From: Paracentrotus lividus
Lineage: Eukaryota; Echinodermata; Echinoidea; Camarodonta; Echinidae
Direction of reading: 5' to 3'
Length of the DNA stretch: 64,000 nt
NCBI GenBank assembly: GCA_940671915.1
Contig: CALNVZ010001744.1
Location: 85,476-149,475 of the forward strand
Every line of letters starts with the position of its first letter. Position 1 is the stretch's first letter. Positions 1 to 12,299 of the stretch are shown in pieces. The position numbers were made by a program, and so were the translations under genes. Under the pieces are notes generated by a model, which saw only the letters and a program-made list of their open reading frames with translations, ran no database searches and had not been told where the DNA came from.

Positions 1-215
1 AGTCCTCGTCCCACGAGTAACCGGCCCACAAGTCCTTGGTCCACAGGCGAATTAATTTCGCCAACGAGGCCGATGTCCACAGTCCTCGGTCCCACGAAGC
101 CTACGCTTCCCACGATCCTCATTCCCATGTGGCTGAGTATTTCCCACGAGTCCTCGATCCCACGAGACTCGCGCACGATCCTCGGTCCACAAGGCCAAAA
201 GGCGCGTTCCACGAG
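1..215. repeat. Minisatellite, CCCACGAGTCCTCGGT family
   Basis: The opening 215 bases are irregular copies of a unit of about 16 bp (GGACTCGTGGGACCGA on the opposite strand), interspersed with a longer variant containing AGTATTTTCCCACGAG. The same unit recurs at 735, 30,836 and 32,130. The window edge cuts the array, so its full length is unknown. Confidence 0.8.
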
Positions 216-424
216 CACCGATTTTTCTCATATCGCATATTTTAATCAGTCAAGATGTGTCTGCGTCAAAAATGACTAAATTTATATGGGAAATGTCTCA
301 AATGTATACTAATTCATGATCTTGTAAATTTTGATTAGTTACAACGGGCATGTGTTGCTGCGAGTTATGTTAATCGGGAAATATCATGATTATACTGAGT
401 AGCATCATGCTATCTGGAAGGGGC

Positions 425-660
425 CAAGGGGCACTGGCCCGGATAGAGAGAGAGCGCGCGCAAGGATAAGAGGAAATAGAGAGAGAGAGAGAGAAGGAAG
501 AAAGGAAATGTAAGGAAGACAAGAGGAAAAAGACACAAAAAAAAAGACAAGAGGAAGAAAGGACAAAACGAGAACAAAAAAAAAAAAAAGAAAAAAAAGG
601 CGGGGAAGAAAAGAAGAGCCGGAGAGAGAGAAGAGAGAGAGAGAGGAATACATAAATTTA
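425..660. repeat. Purine-rich low-complexity tract
   Basis: About 235 bp is almost pure A and G on the + strand, with GAGAGA runs near 480 and 625 and oligo(A) stretches between. Long open frames on the opposite strand here are low-complexity Phe/Ser/Leu and are not genes. Confidence 0.8.
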
Positions 661-734
661 AAAAATAAAAATAAAAAATTATTACGTGGCGCAAAATCTC
701 GGAACGTATATTTTGGGGTTCAAAATTAAACGCG

Positions 735-842
735 GTTTAGGGGGGCGCTCGTGGGAAAATATTCGGCCTCATGGGACGTAGGACTCGTGGGACGTAGGAC
801 TCGTGGGACGTAGGACTCGTGGGACCGAGGACTCGTGGGAAG
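735..842. repeat. Minisatellite, GGACTCGTGGGACGTA units
   Basis: Five or so tandem 16-bp units occur, preceded by the AAAATATTCGGCCTC variant. They are the inverted orientation of the array at position 1. The two arrays flank about 500 bp and may be ends of one element. Confidence 0.75.
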
Positions 843-850
843 ACCCCGAT

Positions 851-1119
851 GTAACAACCTACCCCAATTACATTACATATGTAAAATTACATTTTGTCTC
901 AATTTTCAGGTGTTAATATTTTTATGTTTCTATTATTACTTTTGTCTATTCTAGAGCTGTACTTGATCTACTTTTAACGATAACAAGAAACTGGAAAGTT
1001 GAAACAAAAGTATGGTATAAGAGATTCACACATTGTCAACTTACCCCGTATGTTTACATATTGTAACATTTTACCCCGTATGGTGTAACAACCTACCCCG
1101 TATACGGGGTAGGTTGTTG
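851..1119. mobile_element. MITE with GTAACAACCTACCCC ends
   Basis: GTAACAACCTACCCC at 851-865 is repeated inverted at the other end (GGGGTAGGTTGTTGC, ending at 1,119). The right end also belongs to a perfect 32-bp palindrome (1,087-1,118) centred on CGTATACG. ACCCCGTAT recurs twice just before it. It has no coding capacity. The family was not recognised. Confidence 0.55.
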
Positions 1120-1597
1120 CAAAAAATGTCTTCATGAATTAAGCTGCAGTTAATTAGTGTTTACATGTTTTCAAGTTTTATATGCCTCTGGTTTTAGCAA
1201 ACATAATAGGCTAACTACAAACCCAAGATGGAGTGCTGGAGTTCTTTCTTAAGAATTATCTGGCCCAAAATGTGAATTTTGTAACGTCCATCCCTGGTCT
1301 CCCCTATAAATTGACCTTTGCCCTAATTTTAAGGTCATAAGGGTCACCAGAATGTGGCAACAATATCAGGCTGGTATGACCTATGTTGTATTCTCGATTA
1401 GTTGCTATTGATATTATCTATGGATATGTTATGTCTGATTGTCGTGAAGCTTGACTCAATTATGCATTGAATTATGCATAAATAGACTAATTTGCATTTT
1501 GCTCAAAACTGACACAATTTGAAGAAAATTATGTTTATGATAATGAAGCCTGACCTTTGACCTCCATTTTGGGTCAAAAGAGGTCTATTAAAAAATT

Positions 1598-1700
1598 GGC
1601 GACATATATTTTCTGATTCGTGTGATCAAGTAAAACATATTTATAGATGTAGCCAAACATTAACATGACTTGCAAACAAAACTACATCCGTGGCCCCACT
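1598..1700. repeat. Dispersed repeat, inverted copy at 45.5 kb
   Basis: About 100 bp here (CATATATTTTCTGATTCGTG through GTGGCCCCAC) reappears in reverse complement at 45,492-45,600. It is probably a fragment of an interspersed element. Confidence 0.6.
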
Positions 1701-1709
1701 ATTAATAGC

Positions 1710-3116
1710 GTGTTTTCGCTGGAAGACGAAGGACCTAATCTAGAACGTTAGCACTACGAAGGGCTTTATTTTCAAAATAGCTCAAACCCCAAACCCCTTC
1801 ATACTGTTAGTACAGGAAAAAGAGTGTGTAAAACTGTTATTTACTAGAAACGACTGGCAAGCGTTTAAATTTGGAGATCACGTGTGCAAAATCGAGGGGT
1901 TTCCCCCAGTTCCAAGAGCCTAGCTCCCCGTTCTCAAATCTACAACGCTATTTTGGAGGAAATGTACGTTCTCCTCAAATCTACAACGCAGGTTCTCAGC
2001 GGAAAACGTAGGGTCAGTTATCAGCCAACCAGCTAGCGCTTTTAATAGGAATGTATACAGGCGAGGTTTAGGGGCCGACAGGCATTCCCCCCTTTGTTAA
2101 AAACACAAAGAAGCATATTTTGATTTGACTTATCATAAAGGCTGGGCGGTAGGTTATTTTACGTTCTTTTTATATCAGCAATGCTTAAGGTCAGTTGTAA
2201 TGCACATTGACGCATTTGACACAATAAAACCTTGGTATGAATAAAAAGGAACTATGTTTCCCCGGTATGACATCCTTTATGCAAGATGACAAAAGCGGGG
2301 TTTGCGCATTTGATTGCATTCCGCATACTCCGTCTTGTCTCTTATACAGTGCGTTCCAAGAAAGAGTAAACCCAACTTTGAGAGTCTCATATTAAGATTG
2401 TATGTCTTATGTGTTTAATGATTAGGGATATGTATTTATTTATTTTATTATAATGACGAAGAGTAAGGCAAAATACTTTAAAACTACTTTGAGATGGCTT
2501 TTACTTTGAGACAGTTTATGAAAATTGTCGAGGAGACGTTTCGAAGACGTCTTGGAGACGGGATAAAGTATCGGAGTTTTGTCACAAGCAACCCTGGCTT
2601 CTGAGCATTCATTCATTGTTTCAGTCCTTCTGCATGGGTCTATTCATAAGGAACAAAAATATTTTAAAAAAGACTTATTAATTGCGAGGGTTGCTTTTGC
2701 TCAAACTTGGTAATAAATTTAAAAAAAAAATTAAAAAAAAATACTTTTTTTGAAAGCCTAAGTGCTCAGTCATCCGGTACAATACAGTTATACGTTTGGT
2801 ATAATAGAGTGACTCTTTATTATGAAATAAATATCAAAGTCATAAAACTCTAACATTTCAATATGGCAGAGGCTTTCAATTTTTTTTTCTGGGTCGCACT
2901 GTATATTAAAGCCCTCTATACTGATTGAATCTATCTTGCAACAATGTACGTTACAATGTCTCACAAGCCAAAGAGTACATGTGCAGTTACCATTGGAAAC
3001 TTTTATTCAAAGTTATTGGAGAAGATAGAAAACGAGGATTTGCAGGTATTTTGAAAAATAGTGCCCTTTTTCTGCTAACGTCCTAGATAAGGTCCTCCGT
3101 AGTCCAGCGAAAACAC
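1710..3116. mobile_element. 1.4-kb element with 44-bp TIRs
   Basis: GTGTTTTCGCTGGA at 1,710 begins a 44-bp arm ending GTTAGCA at 1,753. The arm is repeated inverted, with a few mismatches, at 3,073-3,116. No transposase frame is visible. A mariner-type MITE (2,347-2,901) lies inside, so this is the older element. Superfamily not assigned. Confidence 0.5.
2347..2901. mobile_element. Mariner-type MITE, TA-flanked
   Basis: Ends CAGTGCG(T)TCCAAGAAAG and (inverted) CTGGGTCGCACTG are each flanked by TA, as in the Tc1/mariner superfamily. CCCAACTTTGAGAGTCTCAT near the left end matches the better preserved copy at 44,677-45,201. It is 555 bp and has no transposase. Confidence 0.68.
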
Positions 3117-3718
3117 CCTATTTCGGGTTTTGAGACTCCAAAATGGTAAAAAAAAAATCTATAATAATGCTACTTTTTCTCATTTTGTGTGAGAAATGGG
3201 GTGTTCTGCGTGAGATCGTGAGACGGACCCGAAATGCGTGATTCTCACGCAAGATGCGTGAGACTTGGCATGTATGCTTCTCCTTCTTCCTCCGCTGTTC
3301 TCGGATATCTGCAAACTATATGCGTCGTGAGTGTAGATCTATGCCTTTCGTCTTCGGCTGTTGAAATTGTTGTTAAAAAGTATTCAAGTTTGAGAGGAAA
3401 GGATAAGAGGTATGGGCAATATGAACTTTATGAAGAAAGAGAAGCGTTAGCATGTTCAGCTTATCATATAGTTTTGAAGGTAGCATAAGGTGGGTTAAGA
3501 AGAAGTATAGCTTTCGTAAATGCTAAGCCATCATTGAGTTGGTTAAATGAATGAGTGGTTTTCAATATAATGCACATGTCTGCGTAACAGAATGCAATAA
3601 ATAAAATATAAATGCTAATCATTTAGGCCTAATGTCAATGGGATACTTTGTTTGATTTATCACAGACTAGATAACCAAAAAGGACGACATGACGGCAGGA
3701 AACAAAAATAGTATTTAA

Positions 3719-4805
3719 CCCTTTGGGTGCGACGGGCTTCTACAGAAGCCGAGCGAGGTGTTCAGTCTGCTACGACGGGCTTCTACAGAAGCCGAGATAT
3801 TCTTTATATATTGACAGCTTTTAGGCTTCTCCCGTTTTTTGGGGGCTAATTTCTTGAGATAGGACAAAGATATATTCGTTTTTATATCCATTAAAGAAAT
3901 AACCTAGTTACGTGGAAAAAAATCAAGAAAATTCACTTTCATTCAGCATTAGCATAATTTTCTATAAGAAACGATTCCCGATCTTACTTTTGGCGTACGC
4001 GTACGCGTCGGAGGGAAGAAAATCAAATAAAGCTAGCTCGAGAGGAGAAATTGAGAGATAAGATGAGAGGATGAGAAGAGGAGAGATAGGAAGGTTAGGA
4101 TTAAACAATGTTCATTATTATATATATATGAAACATTAGTTGCATGGAGATTAAGCCTGTCGATTTCGATTCTCCCTAGGTTATTCATAATAATCTTATC
4201 ACGATAATGCGAGGGTCGATTATCTGAATTTTGCTGATTAGTTTGTTGTAACCTTAACGATTATTAGATGTAAGTATGTAATGCAGTATGCATTATAGTT
4301 ATAGCTCGCTTATTTCAAATTACACGCTGCGCTATGAATGGTGCTTTGTAAGGGTGCTATTTGTCCAGAGGGCGAAGCGGCCGTATGATCTTTATCACTA
4401 TTTTATCGAATTAATTTGAAAGGAACAGACTTCTTTTAAGTGCTATTCAGTAGGCTCATGAGTGCGAACGTGCCGTGCTGTACATAGCATTACGCACCTT
4501 TGCAATTGTTGAATCTTACTGGAAAGGAGAAGCGGAACTATCTGCCAAAAAATGGTGTTTTATCTCTTACCAAACATAACGAGTCTTATCATTTTGGTTT
4601 TGGTGACTTTGCCCTCTCAGTGTTAGATAGAAAACAGTCTGCATACCTTTTCATAGTTTATATTTACTACAAATCATGCAAAATGACCCGAGTAGATGGC
4701 AAGGAGATGAAAGACAACTGAAATTTTCTATAATACTGTCAGTGTACAAAAAATCGCTCCGCCACAGGAGTAACAATCGCATTTCACAGGCCCGCGCTCA
4801 AAGGG
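3719..4805. mobile_element. Non-autonomous piggyBac-like element
   Basis: TTAA occurs directly outside both ends (3,715-3,718 and 4,806-4,809). The ends are CCCTTTGGGTGCG and, inverted, CGCGCTCAAAGGG. CCC ends with TTAA duplication are the hallmark of piggyBac. Near the left end GACGGGCTTCTACAGAAGCC occurs twice as a subterminal repeat with a dyad. The longest frame, at 4,500-4,721, is not recognisable as a transposase. It is 1,087 bp and deleted or non-autonomous. Confidence 0.65.
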
Positions 4806-4809
4806 TTAA

Positions 4810-7800
4810 TATTTCATTTGGTATATGGTAGAGGTACCTTAGTGTCACGGGAGTGATATTATTTTTCTTGACCGCTGCTTACTGTTATTAAAACTTGTTT
4901 CACTTCAATGAAAAACATTGAACCTTGATCTGAATGAAATTATGACTGAGATTTTATTAAAGCTTGTCTCATCTCAACATAAAATTCAACGAACAATTGA
5001 ACAAAATATACAATATTGACTCATCTTAATAATAAAAGTCTTCTTGCATCTGATGTCCACTGTCTAGTCTGCTGTGATGTCCACCGCCACGGCTCCGGGG
5101 TTGAAAGCTGCTGCGTTGATCCCTCCAGTTCGTCCTTCCGCGTCTCGTTGAGCCTCCGCCGTCTTAGGTTGATCTCTCTCGATCCATAGTTGAATTCCCC
5201 GCTGTAGAAATTACGACTCGGCACTAACGTAGCATTGTAGAGTTACCTTAGATAAGACTAGATCTCGAAGAACATTGGTAACAGTTAATTGATGAAATAA
5301 TTGTAAGTCTACACCAAAATAAGTCTTTGAAACAGGAGTAAATTAAATAAATAAACGAAGTCAAATCATGCTTCGCCTCCTTCTTAAACGCATGGCCGAA
5401 ACTCCTGTGACGTAACAATACAATTCCTTCTTGTCTATTTCCGTAAACCCGTCAATCCAAAATGCCTGCCTAGTAATCTACAATATGTACATTTCGCTCT
5501 GTATAATTTCTTTCCTGACACTTAGTCCACGCACCCTAATACGCGCGATGCGACGCGGTATGTGCGCTTAATTTCTTGAACAGTCGAGAAAACAACAAGC
5601 CTATCGGAGATATCACAAAAACTTTCGGGGAAAATGATTGGTTTATTGTTTTTCTATGATTTCTTGAAATAATTAGGAATACACATTAGTGAGACAGGAA
5701 AGGAAAATTTACATTCACTTACTGTATGTGCATGGACTAATGTACCGTTCAGTTTTGTGGAAGAAAATTGACACGGGCGCGTAATCGACTCTAGCTGGCG
5801 CATTCCCTAAATATTTCTGTCGTAACTTTTTTTCTAGAAATGTTCCTTAGAATATATGTGATGCGTCACGTCGAAATGAGAGACTAGTCGCGATTTTTGA
5901 AATCCATTTTATTTGATATTACTTATCCCTATCATTGCCTTGAATTTGAATAAACCCGACGATAAAGGTAAATAGAAATGAGTATTAGCCCTGACGCGAG
6001 AGAATTGTGCTCTTGGAAATCAAATCAAGGAAAAAGCGCTGCGAAGTTTGACTTCCGTTTGACTCCGGCGCCAGGAAAAATAAGAGACATTTTGTCAACC
6101 GCATAGCGTACTCACCGAAATGCCTACCCTAGCAACCACTTGATCAAGGTGACATTGACAATGGAGGCTGCTTCAAGGTAAACAAGAGAACATACCTTCG
6201 TCACGATTGATCGAGGCAAGCCAGCAAGCGCAAACAACGGCGATGTTGTCTAAATAACATTCAATCTTCTCAGAAAAAAAAAAAAAGAAAGCTGAATTTG
6301 GTTTAGTGTTTTATATCTTCGTGGAATAAATAAAAACGTCATGTCTTTTCATTGTTTAAGAGGAAAAAGTTCCGCTCTTTAAAGTGTTTTACCATCCTGG
6401 CGCGTAAATTAGTTAACAAAATTACTTTAACCTTTTTGACGGGTTTTATTCCATTTGGTGGCAGCGTTCTCTGAGATGTTCAGTCGCGTATCTCTTACTC
6501 ATAAGAAAGCGATGTCTTTTGATCTGAACTCTGTTGGAAAATTTTTGAACATAATAAAATGGTCTAGACTAAATTATCTTGTACAGGGTTAGATTTTTGT
6601 TTATATTCTTTGATAAGTATATGATAGAGATAAGCTCCAAAATGTTTAATTAAATTATTTGCGCCTCCACGAACTGTATTTAGAATTGTCGTTGTCCGTT
6701 TTATGACTGTGCTAGTTAGCCTTAGACCAATTGAAATAAAAACGTTAAATGATTTGTCATTCGTCTTTTATTGATCGAAATTGGTAATAGAAGATATTAA
6801 TAGATTTAGAAGATGAATTATTTTAAGAGTAAATCGTATTTTTTCTTTCTCGTTTTAGTAAAACGCTACTTCTTAACACGTTACCTTGGTAAAATAACTG
6901 CAGAAAATTTAGGCTATAGCTATGAGTGCTATTCACTTCGCGGACGACGTCTCCCGCGACGAAACAAATTCCTGTCTCAGCGACGGATAATAGTATTAGA
7001 GACGTTCCGAGGACGCTCAGCGGCAATTTATTTTTCGCGATGAACAATTGTTATATGGAGTTTTAATTCCATTCAGGAACAACAGATATCGCGACCCCTA
7101 AAAAAATGCTGAAATTTACATCATTTGGTCAGATACTAGTCAAGCAGATAGTAGCTTTTCTCCCACATAACCCCCCCCTCCCCCACCGATTGTTAAGAGT
7201 TCTGACTTCGTTATGCGTTGCTCCGCTTATCCCCGGATAACCAGTTTTTTCAACGCAGGTTTGTGGCCATCGCACGCAACCATTTCTGAGTTCAGCTAAA
7301 GAGAGTTTATGTTCGCTATTCGCTCACAAAAACGAAAACAAAAAAGCAGTTGAAATCACACATCACACGACCGTGCAACGTCAATGTAAACAAAGCCATG
7401 CGTTGCTAAGGGCGGACTAACGAGGGAAATGAGCGTGACGTGCGCTTGTATTTGGGAGCGTAAAAAAATTATGAATCGAAAAAAAACCGCCGAAAAAACG
7501 CTTTTTTACCACTTTCCCGTTATCATTTTCACTCATTTTTTTTTAACAGAGCAAAGATGAAGCATGGTAGAACCAGAAAATCAAAAAAAAAAAAATGTCC
7601 TCAAAATTTTGAGTTTTTTATTAGTTTGTCGATTTACTCGGATCTTTGATCTGCGACTTCTCCCTCATTTCGACAAGACGTATCACATATTACATTCATT
7701 GGAGGTAAAACAAATTGATACAAATATAAAATTATTTTAGAGTCAGCAGTTGAAAACAAAGTGCGAGGACTAAGGTACCTCCATCATACATGAAATTACT

Positions 7801-9030
7801 CTGGACAAACACAACATCTAATTAAACTCTGTAGGAGCTTCATGTCATGATATAGGCTTAGATTCTACTAAATAAATAGCTTGCTTCAATTAAGCACTCA
7901 TAGCACGATGTCAATACTTTGGTATTTGGCTAAGTACAACTAGTTAATTTCACGAATCATGATTCATGTGCAGAATTTATTTACCAAACACAAAATATAG
8001 ATCTACACTACAGCCATCATAATCATATAGCCTAAACTGGATATTGAAGGCTAACATTAGATTAATTGACAAACTAAGGCCTAATCATGGCAACATAAAT
8101 CACAATGTAAATGAAAATGTAGTAGGGTCTACTGACAAATGCATGTTCTTAAAAAAAGTAGATCTAGATCTAACTTCTGTCAGTAGAACGTTAAAACTTT
8201 TCATCATCAAACTAAAGTTCAAAATTACATTATTTTGGCTCAAATTTCCACAGATTCATATTTCATTTTGTTAACATAAATATCTACTCTCTTGAACAAA
8301 TGTATTAGGGCAGACATGAGGGCATTAATCTTAATGGAAATATACCCAGTTATTGTATGTCCGGACAGGTTGTGTGTCCAAACAAATGATTTTGAGTTTG
8401 ACTAGCCATTTGAGACGATTTACAAGCAATCTTTTTGTAGTATTTTGGAACAAAATGTTAGAAAATATTCTACAGATGAAATATTGATGAAGATAAGCAT
8501 TATTCAACATATATTTTTGGCTTAATCCTGAGACAAACAAGCAAACTTCATTTTTGTTAAGTGTCCGGAAAATCAACCCCCATTCCTACAACATAAACAA
8601 TCGTTGATCACGTGCATGTCAACACAAACACTACGCAGATTTAGGTACTGGGGTTCACACTGAATTCACAATGTCGCACTGGCTGCACTGCAGAAGATAT
8701 TTTGAACAGCAATTTGACAAGATAAAATCATGATATATGCGATTTCACAGATGAAAATGCTACAAGAATTAGTTGAATACTACAATTTCTTACCTTACAA
8801 GAGTTGACGTACTGAAGTTGAGTGATCTTTACCTGTATTTTGCACTAGCAGTAGCACTGTCCTCCAACTGCCAAAATATGCTCGCCACGAAATTCAAATC
8901 TAGTGTGCACACATATGCACTGCGTATGCGCAAACCTTGTACATACTGTGTAGTCTGTTATATTCAGACCAATTAATTGCAGTGTTGTTGTTGGGGTTCA
9001 GTTATCCCATCAATCAACCCCTAACAAAGA
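4810..9030. other. No gene recognised
   Basis: I see no convincing exon, RNA gene or complete element here. Frames at 5,021-5,224, 6,813-7,047, 8,044-8,274 and 8,331-8,576 have no domain-like composition. Oligo(A) and oligo(T) runs are common, and a C-rich run lies at 7,173-7,184. The stretch could hold an upstream exon of the receptor gene that I cannot see. Confidence 0.4.
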
Positions 9031-9032
9031 AT

Positions 9033-9105
9033 ATATATTAGCACCCCACCATACTCAATATTCTTAATTATTAAGAATATTGAGTATGGTGGGGTGCTAA
9101 TATAT
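9033..9105. repeat. 73-bp perfect palindrome
   Basis: Two 36-bp arms (9,033-9,068 and 9,070-9,105) are exact reverse complements around a single T. The arm reads ATATATTAGCACCCCACCAT and continues to CTTAAT. As single-stranded DNA it would form a near loopless hairpin. Confidence 0.9.
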
Positions 9106-9218
9106 CAAAAGTATTTACCGAAGTTTATCCCCATAGGACCCAATAGTGTTGCTAAACATGATTGTAGATTAATAGTTGCTGTTGATTTATTTATTTATTT
9201 TCATTTATTTATTTTATT

Positions 9219-9316
9219 TGAATTGAATTTGAATTTAATTGAATTGAATTGAATTGAATTTAATTGAATTGAATTAATTTTAATTAATTAACAACAACAA
9301 TAACAACAACAACAAT
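9219..9316. repeat. AATTG pentanucleotide and ACA repeats
   Basis: GAATT/GAATTT units repeat from about 9,219 to 9,285, followed by a short ACA-rich microsatellite. There is no coding potential. Confidence 0.75.
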
Positions 9317-9879
9317 TTCTTCATACAATGGTGAATACAGGTACAGAATACATTGGCATGGATACAATGATTATAATACAAAGTGTTGGAGATATAAAAT
9401 AGGTAGATATAAAAGAATATAGTTGTTAATGTTAATAGGAACCAGAAGGTAGCACATGTGCTAGTCGAGCCTGGCCCCCAGTATAAGTATTATTGGGGCA
9501 AAAAAACAAACAAACAAAACTATTATGTACAAATTAATCTAAAACTACTTCTCTAAAGTTTATTGACTAGAATGAATTATTAGATGCATTATAATAATAA
9601 TAACAAAAAACAAGTCAAAACATGATTACAAAGCTACTTATTTATTATTATTCTTTTTTTGGAGGGGGAGGAGGAGGGAGAGTGTTTAAATGAAATATAT
9701 TGCCCCTATATGGAGTTCAAAGCAAAATGTCATCTTATAGCCCTCTTATAGCAACTTGCTTATAGGCTATTTATGATGGGGCTCTCCCCCCCCCCCAAAC
9801 AAAAAAATAAAATAAATGGAAAAATAAAAGGAAAAAAAATGCAAAAATATATGAAATATGCGCAGGGAGAGGGGTAAGT

Positions 9880-10119
9880 AATTTTATTTATTTTATTTAT
9901 TTAATTCTATTTTAATCTATTTTATTTATTTGTTTATTTCTTTTTATTTATTTATTTTTTTTTATTTATTATTATTATTTATGTATTATTATTATTTTCT
10001 TTTGGGGGGGGGTGGGGTACTGATACAATAAATACTTTTTATGTTTGATGGGGTTATAATTATCCTGCGGCACCTCAGCTTTTAGGTGAATATCATTTGA
10101 TCCAAACGTTAAGGTCCCA

Positions 10120-10151
<32 letters not shown>

Positions 10152-10172
10152 ATTATATATATATATATATTA
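9880..10172. repeat. TTTA-rich tracts and (TA)n microsatellite
   Basis: TTTATTTA runs at 9,880-9,990 are followed by TA repeats at 10,118-10,172, interrupted by ATTATAT. These are simple sequence only. Confidence 0.8.
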
Positions 10173-10354
10173 TATTAATATCTCCTTTTGGGGGAGGGGG
10201 CGCTCAGGCATATGTAATTGGGCTGCCTCTTTGCCTGTTTGCTTTATTAATCAATGTGTTTCAATGGAGGCAAAGTGGTCGGAGGCAAATCACCACTTGT
10301 TTTACTAGTGTCAAATGGTCCAGTAATTGGTTCAAAGGGTCATTATTACGTTAT

Positions 10355-10960
10355 CTGGTCATATAAATTGTAAATAAGCTCGTCGTAGATTGGTCAATAC
10401 ATGATGTCATAGTTACGTCATAATCTGGTCATATAAAAAATGCAAATTAGATTGTTGTAGATTGGTCAAGAAATGACGTCAAAATCATGTCATAATGTGG
10501 TCATATTAAATTGCAAATTTACTCGTCAAAGATTGGTCAATAAATGACGTAATAATTACGTCATAATCTGGTCATACAAAATTTCAAATTTACTCGTCGT
10601 AGCTGGGCCAATAAATGACGTCATAATTACGTTATAATCTGGTCATATAAATTGTAAATTAGCTCGATCGTCGTAGATTTGTCAATACATGACGTCATAG
10701 TCACGTCATAATCTGGTCATATAAATAATGCAAATTAAATTGTCGTAGATTGGTCAATAAATGACGTCAAAATCACGTCATAAATGTGGTTATATCAAAT
10801 TGGAAATTTAATCGTCGAGGATTGGTCAATAAATGACGTAATAATTACGTCATAATCTGGTCATACAAAATTTCAAATTTACTCGTCGTAGATTGGTCAA
10901 TAAGTGACGTCATATTTACGTCATAATCGAGTCATATAAAATTTCAACATACACTTGTCG
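10355..10960 (+). repeat. 71-bp satellite in a four-monomer higher-order repeat
   Basis: Eight full monomers of 70-74 bp start at 10,355, 10,425, 10,497, 10,568, 10,639, 10,713, 10,786 and 10,857, each opening TGGTCATAT/C or a close variant; a ninth is partial. Monomers 1-4 resemble 5-8 one for one more closely than they resemble each other, so a block of about 285 bp was duplicated. Most monomers carry TGACGTCA or a one-base variant, followed by TTACGTCATAA. Confidence 0.88.
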
Positions 10961-11090
10961 TTGAAAGTGGTTAAAATGACGTCAAAAAGATGTCGTGCAT
11001 ACGACGTTTGTCAGTTTACGACCAGTTTTACCAGTTTACGACCAATTTTAGAGTCATTATGACCAGTGTCTGCTATCAGGGAAAGAGCCT

Positions 11091-11374
11091 GCGCAGGAAT
11101 TTGGTATTCATTTATCACCTTTGTATGGAACGCCAGGATGGTATCAAAGAATAATCAAATAACTCGGCTAACATAGTAAAAGATAAAACGAAAGACAGAA
11201 ATAAACATTCAAAATTACACACAAATGTATTTTTCACCGTTTTATTTTCATATCATTGATTTTTGCTTTGAATTCAGTTTATTTTTGTCTTTGTTAGCTG
11301 ATTTATTCCATTATTGCTTGAATCCCTTGTGGCGTGCCATACAAAGGGAATAAATGAATACCGATTTCCTGCGC
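11091..11374. mobile_element. MITE-like inverted repeat, 44-bp arms
   Basis: GCGCAGGAATTTGGTATTCA at 11,091 opens a 44-bp arm matched, inverted with few mismatches, at 11,331-11,374. The 196 bp between them has no gene. It is a likely short non-autonomous DNA element. Confidence 0.6.
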
Positions 11375-11544
11375 AGACTAATTTCTGTGTGCTCCACAAA
11401 AGTGGCCATTGTTCACTGAATAATGGGTTATTTTCAGAATTTTTTGTGTCATAATGATAGTTGAGGATATGAGCTTTACATATATCTAAACCTTTTCCCC
11501 AAGAACCATATATTTGTTTATTTGGTAGCCACTTCAAAAGTGTA

Positions 11545-11566
11545 TAGTTCTTTTTGGGACGCACTG
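11545..11566. mobile_element. Solitary mariner-type end
   Basis: CTTTTTGGGACGCACTG followed by TA matches the right end of the mariner-type MITEs at 2,347 and 44,677. No matching left end was found upstream, so this is a truncated copy. It lies about 280 bp before the Ig exon. Confidence 0.45.
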
Positions 11567-11847
11567 TAGTTACAACAGAAAACCTCAGAGATATGTACTT
11601 TCTATTTTAAAGCTCTATGAAACATTACATTATTCTCTATCTGTATTTGGGAGACGGAATCATGGGTTCCATTATTTTTTACTTTAAAAAAAAAAATGGT
11701 AAAAGTTTGACATCGTTACCTGGGCTTTTCCTTCTGCAAGTTAGTCTTGATGCAGACGAATTCAGAGTTGTGGCATGAAAACAAATTATGGTTTAAGACT
11801 TCATACATTGTGATATCGGAAGAACAATGTTTTTCTTCTATTTTAAG

Positions 11848-12240
11848 CCTTGCCAGAGCAACCTTATCCGATCATCAATGAATGCACGGAGATGAACTCT
11901 GGAGAGCATTGTTATGTTCCCACATCCATTCCTGCCGTCAACATCACGTGTAGTGTTCAAAGATACTTTCCGACTGTAGACCTCTTCTTTCTACACGACT
12001 CTCGGAGGTATGTCACCTCGGAGACTTTGGAGATTACCAATACAGATGGAACTAAGAACAAATCAATCTCTACTGTAGCACTACCAAGCGAAAAGCCATA
12101 TGTCTGTGTAGCATCCAACATTCCTGGATCGCAGAACCAGAGGACTGCATCAGTTAAGGTGATCCATCCAGATGATGTCGCCAATCAAACGATGTCATCT
12201 AATCAGAGTAAACGCTTGCAATCAATTTTCATCAAAATAG
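11848..12240 (+). CDS. Ig-like domain exon of a putative type I membrane receptor
   Basis: This open, stop-free exon sits between a pyrimidine-rich acceptor (TTCTTCTATTTTAAG) and a donor (ATAG/GTAGGA), phase 1 in and phase 1 out, as is usual for Ig modules. Its 130 or so residues look like one extracellular Ig-like domain. Cys34 (in NITCSV) and Cys86 (in YVCVAS) are spaced as the core disulfide pair, and Cys12 and Cys21 could form an extra bridge. The usual strand-C tryptophan is missing, with a DLFFL stretch in its place. There are four N-glycosylation sequons (N31, N70, N112, N118). The C-terminal part is a polar stalk that runs into the transmembrane segment of the next exon. No ligand can be inferred and no signal peptide is in this exon, so a 5' exon is missing. 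Ig fold likely; exact family not recognised. Confidence 0.7.
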
Positions 12241-12299
12241 GTAGGAGTTATATCAAATAGTCTTCTCTCTATATATCGTAAATTAACTTGGAACAATGA

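Noticed and set aside
5021-5224. Arg-rich minus-strand frame, gag-like
   Set aside because: No zinc knuckle, no neighbouring pol sequence and no LTRs; too little to call a retroelement.
6813-7047. Frames open on both strands over the same 230 bp
   Set aside because: Neither has recognisable motifs, splice context or good composition; chance openness is enough.
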